Assembly: GCA_034620365.1 (NCBI GenBank)
Contig: JAQGEQ010000204.1
Span: 620,001 to 684,000, forward strand
Origin: Pegea sp. RAD2-039
Lineage: Eukaryota; Chordata; Thaliacea; Salpida; Salpidae
Length of the DNA stretch: 64,000 nt
Reading direction: 5' to 3'
Shown here: in pieces, positions 35,601-49,700 of the stretch
Layout of the letters: every line of letters begins with the position of its first letter
Position numbering within the stretch: position 1 is the first letter of the stretch
Translations under genes and position numbers: made by a program
Notes under the pieces: generated by a model
Databases searched by the model: none
What the model saw: only the letters and a program-made list of their open reading frames with translations
Told to the model about the DNA's origin: nothing

Positions 35601-37223
35601 GATCAATTTGATGAGGATGATGGGATCACTCTTATGAGGTTGTGATGATCAATTTGATGAGGTGAGGGAAATTATTTATCAACACATCTTATGACAATTT
35701 GATGAGCGAATGATTTTGATGACTCTTCACACTCTTATGAGGTTGTGACAATTTGATTGATGGGATCACTCTTATCAATTTGATGAGGATGAATCACTCT
35801 TATGAGGTTGTGATGATCAATTTGCTGTCATTAGCTATTTAATCAAACTAAAAATACAAGTTTACAAATTGTGATAATCGAAATGAAGTGCTTTTTTAGG
35901 AGGCTGATGATGATTGAACTCTTCACCCCACAGCTTTGCATCCATTTGCAAACGGACATCATCAAACAAAGATTTAGGATCAACATCATCAGACATATAG
36001 CGCTTAACTACACAGACAGTAGCACTTGACCAATCAGTCGATGTACTGAAGTTGGATAACTTCTTCCTAAATTCACACATTAACTGGTTTCTACAAATCA
36101 TCTGAACAACTTACGCTAGAAAGCATTCCCTCATCGCACCATGATTGAAAGGCTACAAAAAATTTACCTTAATCAGTTTATCACTTCAAACTCTAAAGAT
36201 CATACTTCTTTTTGAATCTTAATCATGATTATGTCTTCTGTCCACACTCCTTTCCGAGGACTGTATCGGAATCTACGAGCTTTTTGAGTTTCTACCAAGT
36301 TTATTTCCTTCCACAAGTCGTGGTGAGTTAATCTTGCGTGTGAGGCAGATATCTTCCACAACTTTCTTTGTTTCAGATGTTTATCTTCCAGTTTTTTGGC
36401 CTGTTCAAAATATTTTCTAAATTAGTTTCCTGGAAACGGAAAAATAAATTGAAAATTTGTCAAAAGAGATCAAAAATAAGTGAAAGCTGGTGAAGATACG
36501 AAACAATTCTTCAAATCATTCGTCAAAAATGACAAATTTCTAACAACCAATTGATCTTAATATGAAGTCATCATTGAATGTAAATACATTCATAAATTCT
36601 ATAAATACAAAATGATATGAAATATAGGAAGGACTTATAACTCTACTTCAGCCACTTCACCCAGCATTTGCATTTTTATCTCTAAGCCAACATTGTAATG
36701 ATGACGTCATCTCTATCATGTTAATACAATACTTTCATTCAAGTTATTCTATATCAACTATAATGAATAAAGTAGCAGATATCGGAGAATATTAAGATAG
36801 ATAGGTGGATAAATAAATACTATAAATATAAATTAAGAATCAGTTCTTAAGATACCTTCAAAGCTAGTGAATTGAAGATAAGTTGACGAAAATCACTATC
36901 AGGCTCATTTGCAACTGGTTGTGTGTCCTCATGTTTTCTGAATGAAATATTCATAATTCTATTTTGAGAACACATTTTATGTGATTACGAAAATCTTCTT
37001 TAGCTTTATATCAATAGATATCTTAACTGTTTTACTTTTGTAAAGCTTATTGAAATAACATATTGAAATTATCTATTGAATCCATTTACACTAAGTCTTC
37101 AACTTTCTTTGTAGGAGATGAAGGACTGTAATCTTCTAGATCAGAATCACTAAATAAACCTCCATCCATAGACATATATTCATCATCATCATCAGATGAA
37201 AAACCATCTCTTTCTTGAGGCAT
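32696..37223 (-). CDS. EEF2K: Eukaryotic elongation factor 2 kinase
   Basis: An atypical alpha-kinase that phosphorylates eEF2 and slows translation elongation in a calcium/calmodulin-dependent way (family knowledge). Fourteen coding exons: 37223-37090, 36937-36856, 36400-36206, 36152-36115, 36066-35892, 34666-34520, 34466-34363, 34314-34158, 34104-33799, 33747-33565, 33516-33343, 33287-33163, 33110-32923, 32799-32696 (2112 nt, 703 aa; human about 725). Visible: acidic N-terminus (SSDDDDEYM), alpha-kinase core with [49 protein letters not shown] and the Gly-rich [17 protein letters not shown], a Ser-rich linker containing RIRTIT, the FGKSILGK block and a C-terminal helical-repeat (SEL1-like) region ending [12 protein letters not shown]. 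Two introns are tiny (48 and 53 bp). The junction between 35892 and 34666 needs a GC rather than GT donor, and that intron holds a minisatellite. The start Met fits the family's N-terminus. Identification is secure. Confidence 0.94.
34669..35825. repeat. 46-bp minisatellite in an eEF2K intron
   Basis: About 21 head-to-tail copies of a 46-bp unit (core GGGATCACTCTTATGAGG, then TTGTGATGATCAATTTGATG) run from about 34669 to 35680. Decayed partial copies follow to 35825. Copies differ mainly at one G/A position (GAGGATG or GAAGATG) in a mixed order; two to three copies carry AAGATAACAATTT instead of GATGATCAATTT. The first copy abuts the 3' splice site of the exon beginning at 34666. Tandem without spacers, so not a CRISPR array. 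Confidence 0.95.
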
Positions 37224-40200
37224 CTTATTCAATTTAAATTATTTTCTAAAACCAATTAAGTTTCAATTATTTTATTTTGATGTTTCATCATTCATATCAA
37301 TTTTATAAAATAGTTTATTTTGGATTAAAAAGAATATTTAAAGCATTGCTTAATTATTATAAATAATCTAATTATCAGTTTAGTACATTTTATTTATGCA
37401 GACTAAAGTATTTTATCATTAAATAACAATAAGTATAAAATAAAAACTATATAAAGTTAAATAGCTTTTTATGTAATCACATCATCGTTTTAATGAGTTG
37501 AGGATAAGGATAAAATTAAATGAATACCCATAAAAAATAATAATAATTATCATTTTTAATTATATTTGCATCTGTTTATCTATTTTGATTCTAATGAAGA
37601 ATGATCAATTTGAAGAATTTTGTAAGCTAAAAGGAAATATTAAAATTATATATTTATAAAAATCACCTTTGAAAATATCAGCATAACAAGTTTACATAAA
37701 CAATAAATTTTTTGAAAAAGCAGTTTAACATTTAATAGCAATCAAGTAACTTTACATTTGAAATTGTTTAAATTATTTGTAAATTGAAGAAATTTAAGTA
37801 TTACCAAAAAAGTTATACAACCAAATATCAAAATATTAAATAATACTTGAAGTTAAATTTAAATTTTCAAAATATCAGATAGTTTTAAATATTAACATTT
37901 TTATGCTTTACGATGACAAATAAAAAAATAGTTGATAATCTATGATTTACTTGAAAATCAATGTTGTTTACAAACTAAGTTATAATTTTATAAAAAAAAG
38001 TTTATTTTTTTAATTAATGCAATTGAAATTTACAAATAAAGTTTCTAACTAAGTAAAAATAAAATTAAAAACAAAAGATAATTTATATGATTTGAATCAT
38101 TATTATTTTTTAACTAGTATGCTAACATTTGACATCAATAAAAACGTATTAATTTTTATGATTTTTCAAAAATATTAAGAAAGGCGAATGATAAACATCA
38201 TTTTGCACGTACACAAAGCTATGCCTGCAATAGCTAACGAAAATGGTGTCAAGCCTTGAAAGGCTAATAATAACTACTATTATTTGCAAGTCAGTTACAT
38301 TTTAACATCTAATCTCTTGGGTATACTTTAAAATAGCTTTGATTATAATTTAGTAATCAGAAAGATTTTCTATAAATAGTATTTATCAGTGAATAAACTT
38401 ACCGGTAAGATTGAAGCTTGCTATTATAATATTAATTCATAATTGTCATCCAATTCATAATTCATATTTTGAATAGTTGATAGAAATAGCAATAATCTTT
38501 TTTTTTATAAAAATAAATCAATTGAAAGTTTACTATTTACAGCTTTAATTATTTTAAAAAATTAATCAAAGCAGTATAAATTAGGGTAGTTGTTTTCTAA
38601 CTTCTATTTTTAATTATTATACTTTTTATACGATACTACAAAGTTATTTTTGAGAAAATAAGATTCAAATGAAATAATTATTCATTTCTGATGAGTTTTT
38701 TTTAATTTTGTATCGTTATAGTATAATAAAGTAAAAAAATTACTAATTTAGACTGTAAAATTTGCATTCAAAAATCTAAAAATTAGATTAAGTATAGTAA
38801 CTTTTTTATTAACTTATAAAGAAGTAAACACCTAGATTTATAAAAATTTGTAGTTTAATGTATGAATGCTATAATATTTAAATAAAAAAGTTACATAGAA
38901 GAAATCAACTATATTTAATATAATTACATAATATACTGTTTAGTTTAGTTTTACTAATAGCGATGAATTTTATGTTTTATTTGCATGCTAGAAATATATT
39001 TTATTTGACAGTATCAGTAGGGCTGGCTAAGTAGATAATTGTAGATCTTTCATCGCATAGAATAGTTTTCATCTCTTGTCAAACATATCAATGACATATA
39101 GATAGGCTCTAATAGTGCATTTTGTAGATTACTACTAAAAAGAATAATTAGTTGTTCAATCAATTTTTATTATTATGAACCGCTTTTTTGATTTTGTTAT
39201 CATGTTTCCTATAATAACTCTCATATGAACGTTTATAGAAGCAATTATAAAAAGAAAATCCCATTTATACAGTTAAGCATAATTTTATACTATCGAAAAG
39301 TCTAATAGAAAACTCAGCTAGTAAATAAAATTTAGAGAGCAACATTTCTCATTACAGCTTTTAAGCGTAAATAATTCTTAAACATTTTTTATATATTCGA
39401 AAATTAAAAAAAATATATACATTAAAAACAAGTTACAATTTTGATTTTAGTTTCTAACTTGATTTTTATTCATTAGAAAACTTTTTGATTTGTAACTTTG
39501 TGGCACTTTGGTATTTGTATCGGTATAATTGAACTTTTATTTGCTTTCTAAATTATCATATTAAGCTGTACCTCATGCACAGTAAGAACTTTATGTAGAT
39601 AGCGTTTATTATTGATATGTGCACAATGCACTAAATATAAATTAGTTTAGAATATAAGCGATGTAGTAAATACAAAAATTTATTTATGTACTTTTTGTGC
39701 ATATATGTACAAAGTTATGTAAAAGTAACGTAGAGATATTTTTCATGTTGAATGTTAATCAACATTCCGCTTGCGAATCACATAAATCTGTTGTTTGACA
39801 ATTTGTCAACACTTTCTTTCATTTAACAGCCTATATTACAAGTTTCAATGTTCAGGTAATGATTTGTAAAAAAAATAAAAAGTCGAAATGACTTTTTTTA
39901 ACAGCTTTTAAGAAAAAAATGTTATTTTGTTGTTGGTATACTTAAAAGGATTTAAGTTTCAGCAAAAGTGAACAGCAACTATCCATTATATTCGTGCAGA
40001 TAATGAAGACAATAAACTTATAAATGCATATCACAAATATCTTTTCCGTTTTAATAAAATTATTTTACAAATTTTTCAATGAAGTTCAAAATTTAATCAT
40101 AAACACTTTTTGATAAAAACTAGTAAGTTATTTTTTTAGTTAAGCCAAATTTTATATTTTCTCAAAGGTTTATTCCAAGAAAAAAGCGCTGAAAAGTTTG

Positions 40201-42771
40201 ATAAAAACCAAAAGTGAATTACCACTAAGTACTTACAAAGTGCTTTTACAAAAGATTGAACTTTTGCTTTGTAAATTTTTTTAAATCTGACAGTCATGTT
40301 CCAGTAAATCAAGAAAATAGCGTTGATTGACTTTTCCTGCCAAACATTATTTTATTCAAACTTGAAAAAAACAAAAAGAAATTCAAGCATCTAATACCAC
40401 ATAGAAATATTTAGGATAAGATTTTTTGTCACCTTTAATCAATTTTTCGGTTTGATCAAATTCATTACGTAACTTTTGCTTTCAAAAAGTGTAATAATCA
40501 GGCTAAAAGCTTTTTTAAGGATTTTTACTTATACTTTTTGATGCCAAATTGACAGTTGCTTATTTAGTATCAGAAATAATAAATTGATTTTAAACCCACA
40601 AATACAGTTTGCAAAGAACTATAGCCAGTTTATTTACCATAAAAATACTTTACATCTACTGACTATTTGTTGTAACGGAACATAATTACATCGTAGGTTG
40701 TATTCATGGTGAGTTTTCTTCTTTTCAACAATTTTCAAGAATATGTCAAGTAGCTTTTGTTAGTTTTGAAAACGTGGAATAATGATAAGCTTTTTTATCA
40801 TCTATTTTTAACAATAATGATTTATCTCACAATCTTATATAATTTGACAACTAAATGTTGCAATCTACTGTTCACATCTTTCTATCAGTATGTAAAGTAA
40901 ATAGATTAAAGTTTCAATTAGATATCTATGAAATTTATTAAACCAGAACAGATTTTTATCAAGATACAATTTGTAAATTTTTTGTAAAAACTCCCAAAAT
41001 ACTTTACATCCTGCTTAAAAATGAACTTTAAAAGTTTTAAAAATAAGCTAGAAGCAATTACAAGACGAGTAATCAAAAAGTTAGTTGTATTTTGATGGCT
41101 AAGCAAAAAAAAGAGAACTACAATTCGGCAATTCAGTTAACATAATCTGAATATAGGTAGATTTGTTGCAAAAAAACAAACCAGATATTCATATAAAGCA
41201 AACAATTGGAAGAAAATAGAAATATATCAAAGTGATTTCAAAATTTAACCAAATAGCAGTATAAGCCACGCTGTCAATTTTCACTGATCAAAACTCACTT
41301 AGTTCAAAGATAATTTTCTTTAATAATTAAGTCAAAGGAATGATGATAAAAGCAAATTTTTAAGTGAAATTTTCAAGAGACGTAATGTATTCTTAAAAAC
41401 TTTTTCTTGAATTTATCAATCAGTAAAGTTTTTCAAAATTACATTTTCAGGCGAAAGAAATTTGCAAAATATTTGAAAAGTAATTAATAGAAGTTATTTT
41501 ACGTTATCGCTACTTTTTTATAAACTTTTTTAGTAATCTATTCTCTCCTATTTTACTTTGAACACTTGTTTACAAATCTTTTATTAAAAATGACGTCAGA
41601 ACATCACGCTGTACCAGTTAAGCAGGAAATAGTTTATGATTCATGCATCATACTGGTAGAAGCCAAAAGAAATAATAATTGATAGAATGAAATAGAGGTA
41701 ATCAAATTGTTATAAAGTAATAATTTATTTATATCTTCCAAAGCTTTTATCAAATCAATTTTCGGCGTTTTTTTAACCATGCTTCTTAGTAAGGTAATTT
41801 TTTAATATCAACTATCAGCACTTGAAGCATATTTGACAAAAATTAGATAATGTCAAAAGCTAGTCATTAAATACACTTAAAATTGTTATTTGAGCGATAA
41901 TATAATCCAGACTTTTTTGTCAATATTGCAATCACAGTTACTTCTTTATTAGTTTCATCCATGATATAAAAATTGTGACCTTTTGCTGAAAGTTTTAAAT
42001 CCAAAGAAGAATAAACCCATTTTGTTGTCATCGGAAAATTTTCATTAAATTGAATTTTATCAAATGAAATTTTCAGTTCTTTATAAAGAACTTTCTGTTG
42101 AAACTTAAGATTTATATAATCATTTTTATATTATTATGTAGTTTGTAAACAACAGCGACGTTTAAACCATAAAATATTTCAAAATGGTTAAAAATAATTT
42201 AAAAGAAAAATGTTTAAAAAAGTTTTGATAGGATTGAAGTTTTTCTTTCAACATGAAACTAGCAATTTAGAAGTAAATTATATATATAGGCTCAAAACAA
42301 CTTTTTGTGAATTATTTGCAGGAAATTTCGCGCTAAAGTGGCGCAGAGTCTTAATTGGTTCTTAAATTATTGAAATTCATCAATATTGACGCAAATAACT
42401 TCAACTTTTGCGCGGAATCGATTTGAACTTTTTCATTAAATACAAAATGCTCGAATAGAACAAAAGGAAAACGATAAAATTATTTTGGAGCTTGATGAAT
42501 GTTCACTACTTCAACACGTCTCCAATAATCAGCTGATATATTCAAGATCGTTACCGACAAGGTACCGTTCTAGTCGATCATTGCATAAAAAAAAGAAAAG
42601 TTAAATTATCAATTTAGATCAAGCTGATTGGACGGAAATTGGTCATGACGTCAGCAACTAATGAAAAGTTTCAGTTGCTGAAAGATTGTTGAAACGATAA
42701 AAAGATTTTTAAGTTTTAATAAAGGCACAAGAAGAGTTCCAAGTGGTACTCAAGTGGAAGTCACGTGACCA
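37224..42771. other. Gene-free AT-rich region upstream of eEF2K
   Basis: No exon or RNA gene was supported. Very AT-rich, with long runs of A and T. A TGACGTCA lies at 41591-41598 and another at 42646-42653. The right end (42480-42770) is less AT-rich and probably holds the 3' flank of the furin-type gene. Confidence 0.55.
42715..42720 (-). terminator. Candidate poly(A) signal of the furin-type gene
   Basis: ATTAAA on the minus strand lies 52 bp after the stop codon. It is a weaker variant of the canonical hexamer; no AATAAA was seen closer. Confidence 0.3.
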
Positions 42772-45700
42772 TCACAGCTGCATCCGATTTGAAAATATCT
42801 CTTCATCTACAGGATCAAGAGCAGCGTCCGGATCAGATTTTAAAACTTGATAAGATGTCAAATGATTAGATCGTCTGATGCAAAAGATAGCGGCAAAAAG
42901 GACGCCCCCGAACACAAAAAGCGCGATTGCCAACATCCAGAAGATAATTGCTTTTTGTTGGAAAAAGCCGTGAGTCAAACGTCGCGTTTCTTCGATCAGA
43001 TGATCAGAAATGTGAGAGCAGGAATTATCGGATTCTCTCATCCGTGATCCAATCACACATTGGATGCAGTGGTCGGCTTCAGCACAGTTGAGACATCTCG
43101 GAGGACATGAGACACAGATCAATCGAGTGAGGTCAGATGTGAATCTTCTAGGATCCGCTACATCGGAAGCGAGAAGCTTTTCTTCACGAGCAAATTGTTT
43201 TGGAGCGCAGTGATAGAGGCAGCGGGAGGTGTGAGGGTCTAGCACGAACTCATCTTCACAAACTATCGGTGAGGTAGATGAAAGTAGATGAGAAGAAGAG
43301 GCAGTTGTTGGTGGATTGGTTGGTTTGAAGTTGGAATTGGACCACAAGATGGCGTAGAAGAACATCATCAAATTGAGACATCATTGATTTGAGAAGAGCA
43401 GGAAGAAGTGAGAATCGAAGAAAAATAAAAAAATTACTTCACGAGAGTTAAACGGAACTGTTAGTTGGCCACCAAACTACCATCTAACCTTACCTGTGTC
43501 GTCATTTATTTCTGATTAATTTAAACAGAAATAAACAAAAACGAAACAATTAAGCTCAGCTACAAGTCATGCATCAAAACTACTCATCTGATTACAGAAG
43601 ATCCAACAACGTAGATGACGACATTCACTAATTCAACCAACATTTAAAGTGGCTAACTAACAGTTCCAGATTGGTTACTACTGGTTACTAGATTGGTTAC
43701 AATTAAACATCGACAATACAACGAAGACATGCTAAAAGCAGTCGCGATAAAAACTTCTCTCGCCTACCTATACAAGTTCCGTTGATAGGAGAAAAAAACA
43801 AACAATGGAGTGTTGAAGTGGCTTCATCTGAAACATCAATGTCAGATAGTTGATAAAGTGGTGATAGCACCTTACTTTCAGTCGTCTGTCGTTCATCTAT
43901 ATGTACTCTAGAAGGATTTGTTGAAGTTGCTCCAATTTGCTGAAAGTTACAAAAGCTAAATATTCAAAGATTCAAACTTCTTTTATTTACTTCATTTTTT
44001 TCTTCTTTTTGCACAACAGCTTTGACAGGTTGCCATTCGTTGATGAAAGTTCCATATAAGATCAAATTAAAAAGAGATAATTGAGCTGCTACAACAACAC
44101 CACGTCACACACAACATCAGCTACTCGACATACTAACTCACCGATTGGTTGTTCAGTTTTTGTTTCAATTTGTAGAATCCATTTTCCTCGAGGGTTTTCA
44201 CCCCAACAATGTGTGGTCATAAAAGACCACCTCTTGAATCCGGATGAAGTGTAATCTCGATCTCTAGAAGAAGATCAGCATGATTATTTATCAATGAAGT
44301 CATCATCAACCAACCGGACTCCTAATAATCGAGATTTCGTGTTTGAAGGTGAGTATAAATGAATACTGAGTTGTCCTCGGTGTTTATTAGACAGTGTCAG
44401 TTGGGCTTGGACATGTTCAAGAGTGTCCATCAATCGATCTTTACCAGGGCATGCGTTTATCTGCAAACATTTGAGACAACAGTTTTGTGAAGAAACAGAT
44501 TAATCAAACGTCTCACATCAATTGGAACGCGAAGGATTTTGGAATGGAAGATTCGGGGAGATCCATTCTCAGCAATGACGCTAATGTTACAGATACGTTG
44601 TTCTGGGACATTTTTCCAAGTTTTAGCTCTAGTCACCATCGCGTATGCATCCATCATACCAAACCCAAAAGCATGACTAACTGCAGATGGTGAATGGTTA
44701 CTGGTTGTAGCCAGATCAACTGGTTGCCACTACCAATCAACCAACCATTAGAACCAACCTCGTTTACCAACTCCATTTAAACTCCAACTTTCTGAAACAT
44801 CAGCTAAACCAGTAGAGTTGGAAGTTTCGACGACAAGATGCTGCATATCTCTCCATGTCAGGTTACCACTAGATGATTGGAAGTAGAACACAGTGGTTCC
44901 AACCAACCAACCGAGGTACTTACTTGGCTTCTAACGCTAGAGCGCAGATTCCAGCTGCTAACGGAGCTGAAGCGGATGTTCCGGTGTGCATGGTGGTACA
45001 TTTATTGTTCAAATCAGTTGTCACCTTTACACGTGATTAATCGATTTCGTTGCCATGACAACAAGCTAAGCTACTTACAATTTGTCCATCATTAGATGAA
45101 GATGACCCGCTACTGTAAGTGGTGGCCAAAGTGGATGAGCATGACTCCGAGTACCAGGGACGTGTCCCACGTTGAGTGGCGCTACTAATGGACAGTGTGT
45201 AGATGCTGTCCGTGTATCCATCACAGTTGCAGTCATCATGATTCTTCCCACCGTTGCCTGACGCCCACACGAAAATCGAACCTTTCCCGTTTCGACCCTG
45301 TAATCAAATGACGTAATCAGCGCGCGATGACACGTTTTCAACAAATGTTGAAATTTATCAGTTGATTCTATCAGTAGATTTTTATTTCGGTGAAATCGTC
45401 AGATGACGTAATAAAAAGGAGGCGATGAAAGTACTTCTCGAACTCCCTTTTCAAATGCTAATCTTGCCAGCTTAGCCGGTCCATCAACAGTGAAACCATC
45501 GTCATCTGGACCCCATGACGCGCTGTAGATGTCAATATGTTGCGGATTAAGTCCAATAGCACCAGCTTCAACCAGGTCAGTGACACGTCCGTCTAACATC
45601 CGAACACCTGTCCAATTATCAGATATATGTCAACAAAAATTGACAAGCTGATTTCTACATCACCTCCAATACTAGCGTGGTAAGCGATTCCAACCGAGCA

Positions 45701-46731
45701 GAACTGGTTATTAGCAACTGCAGCTACTTCACCAGCACATCTAGTACCATGTTTATTCTCATTACTCAAAGTGTAGGCTGGTGAAGGATCGTTGTCATTG
45801 CTGTTCAAGTCTTTAGATGCTAAGGGGTCCTGATATAACAAATGATTGAGTTGATGTGATGAGGATTATGTTGACACTAACATAGTTTGCACGTAAATCA
45901 TCATGTGTATGTTCGATTCCATCATCTAGAATCGTGACAGAGATGTTTTTGCCAGTATACCCAGCCTTCCAAGCTTTTAAAACTTTCATATCTGGCTGGT
46001 TGCTTGCTTTCTGTAATCAATATATTTTTAGAAAAACAGAAGAAGTGGAAAAGATAAAAATCAATCAGATAATTTGATGAAACTATTAGCTGCAGTTGCT
46101 ACCGACTTAATTGATTTTTTTTTCTTTCGATTATTGAAATTTTTTAGATTAGGTTAGTTACCAGATACCACATTCGATCAAAATATTTATCGTTGTAAGT
46201 CATCTTGTTGTGATCTTCATCAGATGCAAGATCACGCTTTATTCTCCTTTTGATCTTTTGCTGCTCAGCCCATTTAACCTGCAGCATTTCACAATTGAAG
46301 ACTGGTGCTTGTTTAGATACCAGTGTGACATTCAGTTTCTTTTAGCTTTTCAAAGATTACTCCAAAAGAAACTCATTCATAATTAAGAAGGTGTGAGAAA
46401 GTAAAAGTTACTTTTGGATGCGAAGCTAATTTTTGGTGATGGAGGTTGTTGGGATCGACAGAGCGGCGAGATACTCTCTTATGTTCAAATCGGTAATAAG
46501 ATTCGCCTTCGATAACCTGTAGTTAGAAGCATGTGACATTATAAAAGAGAAGAAAACCACGTGACTTACAGTTCCATGGTTGATAAATCCATGTTCAGCT
46601 GCAACCTGATCTGCTATCATATCATCACCATCAATGTGAACGGCCCATTCATTAGCAAAATGATTTGCATGAACGCAAATATCAACAAAAAATAAATTAA
46701 AAATGAAGATTAGTATTAATTTAGTTAACAT
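42772..46731 (-). CDS. FURIN: Furin-type proprotein convertase
   Basis: A calcium-dependent subtilisin-like protease of the secretory pathway that cleaves precursors after paired basic residues. Fifteen coding exons: 46731-46570, 46516-46412, 46278-46162, 46010-45882, 45829-45664, 45607-45435, 45297-45079, 45024-44924, 44868-44759, 44680-44517, 44460-44315, 44263-44142, 44085-43991, 43939-43876, 43262-42772 (2364 nt, 787 aa; human furin 794). Order: signal peptide, prodomain ([10 protein letters not shown]) ending at the RIKR activation site (about residue 104), catalytic domain with Asp in LDDGIE, His in [15 protein letters not shown], oxyanion Asn in WASGNGG and Ser in [10 protein letters not shown] domain (ICALALE onward to LILYGTF), Cys-rich segment, one TM ([20 protein letters not shown]) and a tail with YQVL and acidic DPVDEE, as expected for TGN sorting. 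All catalytic residues are present. Identification as a membrane-bound furin-like PC is secure; furin versus a close PC paralog is less so. Confidence 0.92.
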
Positions 46732-49700
46732 TTTAAAAACTGCACATAAAACTGTGAAAATAAGATTGTAGATTCTAATTTATTAAGTACATTCATAACT
46801 AACATTTAATTACTAACAGATAATTAATCAATCAACATTTACAACATAATTATCTTCAGATATAAGTAGAAGATAATGAATTACTATTAACTAATTAGCA
46901 ACAATCAGATGAAAAACATTTTGTTTCTAGAAACATATCAAGCAAAAAAGCAGGTAAGACTTTGTTAAATAATGCATGAAACAGACCAGACCATGGCTAA
47001 GTGAAACATGCTTTTACCTAAAAATATATTTTAAATCAAAATAAACAGATTTTATGTTACATTAATCTGAATTTAAAGTAGCTATTATCAATCTTAAAGA
47101 TTAGGATTTGGTGCTGATTATACCACAATGTTTGGATAAATAAAACTAAATCCGTTTGTGGTTTTTATAAACAAGTTTCTTTCTGAAATGATATTATGTC
47201 ATTTTAAAGACTTTTAATTAGCAGTTAGTGTTATTTTATCTTTGTTGAAAAAAACTTGTTCTACTTTTTAAAAACTAAGCCATATCTAAGTATAAAATCA
47301 AATTAGTTCAATACATTAATTTAGTTGATTAAAATCTTCAAAAATGTTGTATAAAAATTGAAAATACTTATATACTAAAATACTGTTGCTCATAAAATAT
47401 TATTAATGTGATAAAAGATGATTTGTCATAAAGAATATAATAAATGAAATATCAGCAGATTAAGAAATGAAATCAGCAACTTTTAAAAGTAGAAAAACAA
47501 ATAAACAGATAGATAAAAAATTCATTGAAAGTTATCAAAATAAAAGCAATTAGAAGTTGTCTATAGTAAAAATATATTTATTTTTACAACTGTTGACAGG
47601 AAGAAAAAATATTAAAAAATAAATATTATTCATACTTAAAGTGATTTAAAAACATATTTATTATAAAACTAAAATAACATTACTTGAACCTGGTGGTCAA
47701 TTTATAAAACTAGATTAAACAACTAAATTCATAAAAACAAAATAATCTATATTTAAATTTTTAAAACACCTTTTTGATAAAAATTTCATTATATGAAAGA
47801 AAGAAGTGAAAAACAAAAAGCTTAGAAATAATAATTTTTCTATTTCATTATCAAAAGTGAAATTTATTTGAAAGAAATTGATAAAATAACATCAAAATCA
47901 AAAATTTAATATTATATAGCATGCAATCAAATGTTTAAATAGTAAAAAATTGTTCTAAGTATTTGTGTATAAAAGAATTCTAATAATTTACTAGTTAAAC
48001 ATAACTATAGAACAACTTACAAAAAAAAATCATTGTTAGAAAATAAAACAAATAACACAAATAAACCAACTACCAAATAAAACAGTGATACCAAAATAAA
48101 ATAATACTAGCTAAGACAATAAAGGCATACAAATATAAATACTATATTAATTAATATAAGTAATTAATTCATTCTAGGTCTTTAATTTATATAAACAAAA
48201 ACTAAGATAATTAAATTATTAAAATAAGATATTAATAAAAAAATTATCTATAATAACAAAACATGAACCAAAACACATGTCATAACTTGATAGCTAAACT
48301 ATTTAACAAAATAACTAAAAGATAAAAAGTATTTAAATTATAGAATAAAAGATTACAACAAATGCAATATTACTCTATAATTCATGCCTGCTGATTAAAT
48401 ATGAATATAAATTAATAATTACATAATTTATATCACAAAACAGTTATGCCAGATATATATTACCAGATTCTTTATTACATCAGCAAAAAAAAACTTTAAA
48501 TAAATACTTTTTACGAACAACATTTAAATCTATTTTTAAAAGTTCAAAAATAAAATTTAACAAAAATATTTACTTGGTTAGAATAAAACATAAACAAAGT
48601 TTTGTAAATTTTGATAATTTTATTAAGATATTTATAACTTATTAGAAACTTGTATAAAATTTATAAAATAGAAACTATGTGTTACAATTAAATTGTTTAT
48701 TTATCAAAAAATTGATAACATTTAAATAATTTAATAAATATATATATTTATACTAAACTAAAAAGTTCACAATTTACTTTTACTAAATAAAAGTTTATTT
48801 ATTCTCTAAAAAATGTACAAAGTATATATACAAATATACATAAAATATTCATAAAAATCACTAGAGCCCCAAAAGCGTGACTAGCAACCGACAAGCTACT
48901 ATTGAAAACTATTGATCATAAGATATCCAATTTCTAAATTTGGAGATGTTTAACGGTTTCGCCCAATTTTAGCTTAAAGTAGTTTCAATCATTTAACTAA
49001 ATTTATTCTCTTAAAAATGTAGAAAACTAGAAAACAAATTTTTGAAATCTAGAATATAAACTTACTTTGTCGTTAAACTTTAAAATCGATTCCAGCAAAG
49101 CTAATTCTAGATACCCAATAAGAACTTAATTATATTTGATTACCTGTAAATTATAATGGAAGAAAAATTACAATTATTGAAAGTCTCTTTTAGTACAATA
49201 CTTGGTGTTTTTATATACTTATATGTATTATTTACTTACTTGGTATTGTATTTATATAGCAATAAAACTTAGAGAAGTAAAATACAAATAAGGAAGTACT
49301 AAAACGCATTAAGTGGCTAACTTGTTTTTAAATACTGTCTAAAGTTATCTACCATTTTGTTAAGTATCAGTAAAATTTGATGCAAATAACTTTTGAAAAT
49401 TTGTTGTTTAACGTTGAATGTAATTCATGGCCTTCAAATTTGTATACTTTTGTGCTGAAAATGTATTTTTGTTTTAAGGTAATGGCAATTGAGGCACTAC
49501 TTGCTGATCACTTCTAATTCACTTTTTTAATGGCATAAAATGCTTTAGAAATACTTCCTTAACAATATTTTTTGAAATTTACTTTATTCATGAAAGCTCT
49601 TAAAAGTAAATACAATCAGCTACAATCAGCAAAGGGTTATCTTATTTAATTATTTAATGCAAGATAATAAATTTTGTACTCAACGTAGGAATAATATCAG

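Noticed and set aside
34669-35825. CRISPR-like array
   Set aside because: Units are contiguous 46-bp tandem copies without unique spacers, in a eukaryotic intron.
37224-37240. Similarity of the bases before the eEF2K start (ending TTGAATAAG) to the spliced-leader end reported for ascidians
   Set aside because: A leader is added from a separate RNA and should not be encoded next to the start codon; the match is short and AT-rich, so chance is likely.
43263-43371. Upstream extension of the last furin-type exon as an open frame starting with Met
   Set aside because: The preceding exon (43939-43876) ends in phase 1 at a good donor and joins an acceptor at 43263-43264, giving TTEICEDEF in family register. 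The open extension lies in the intron.
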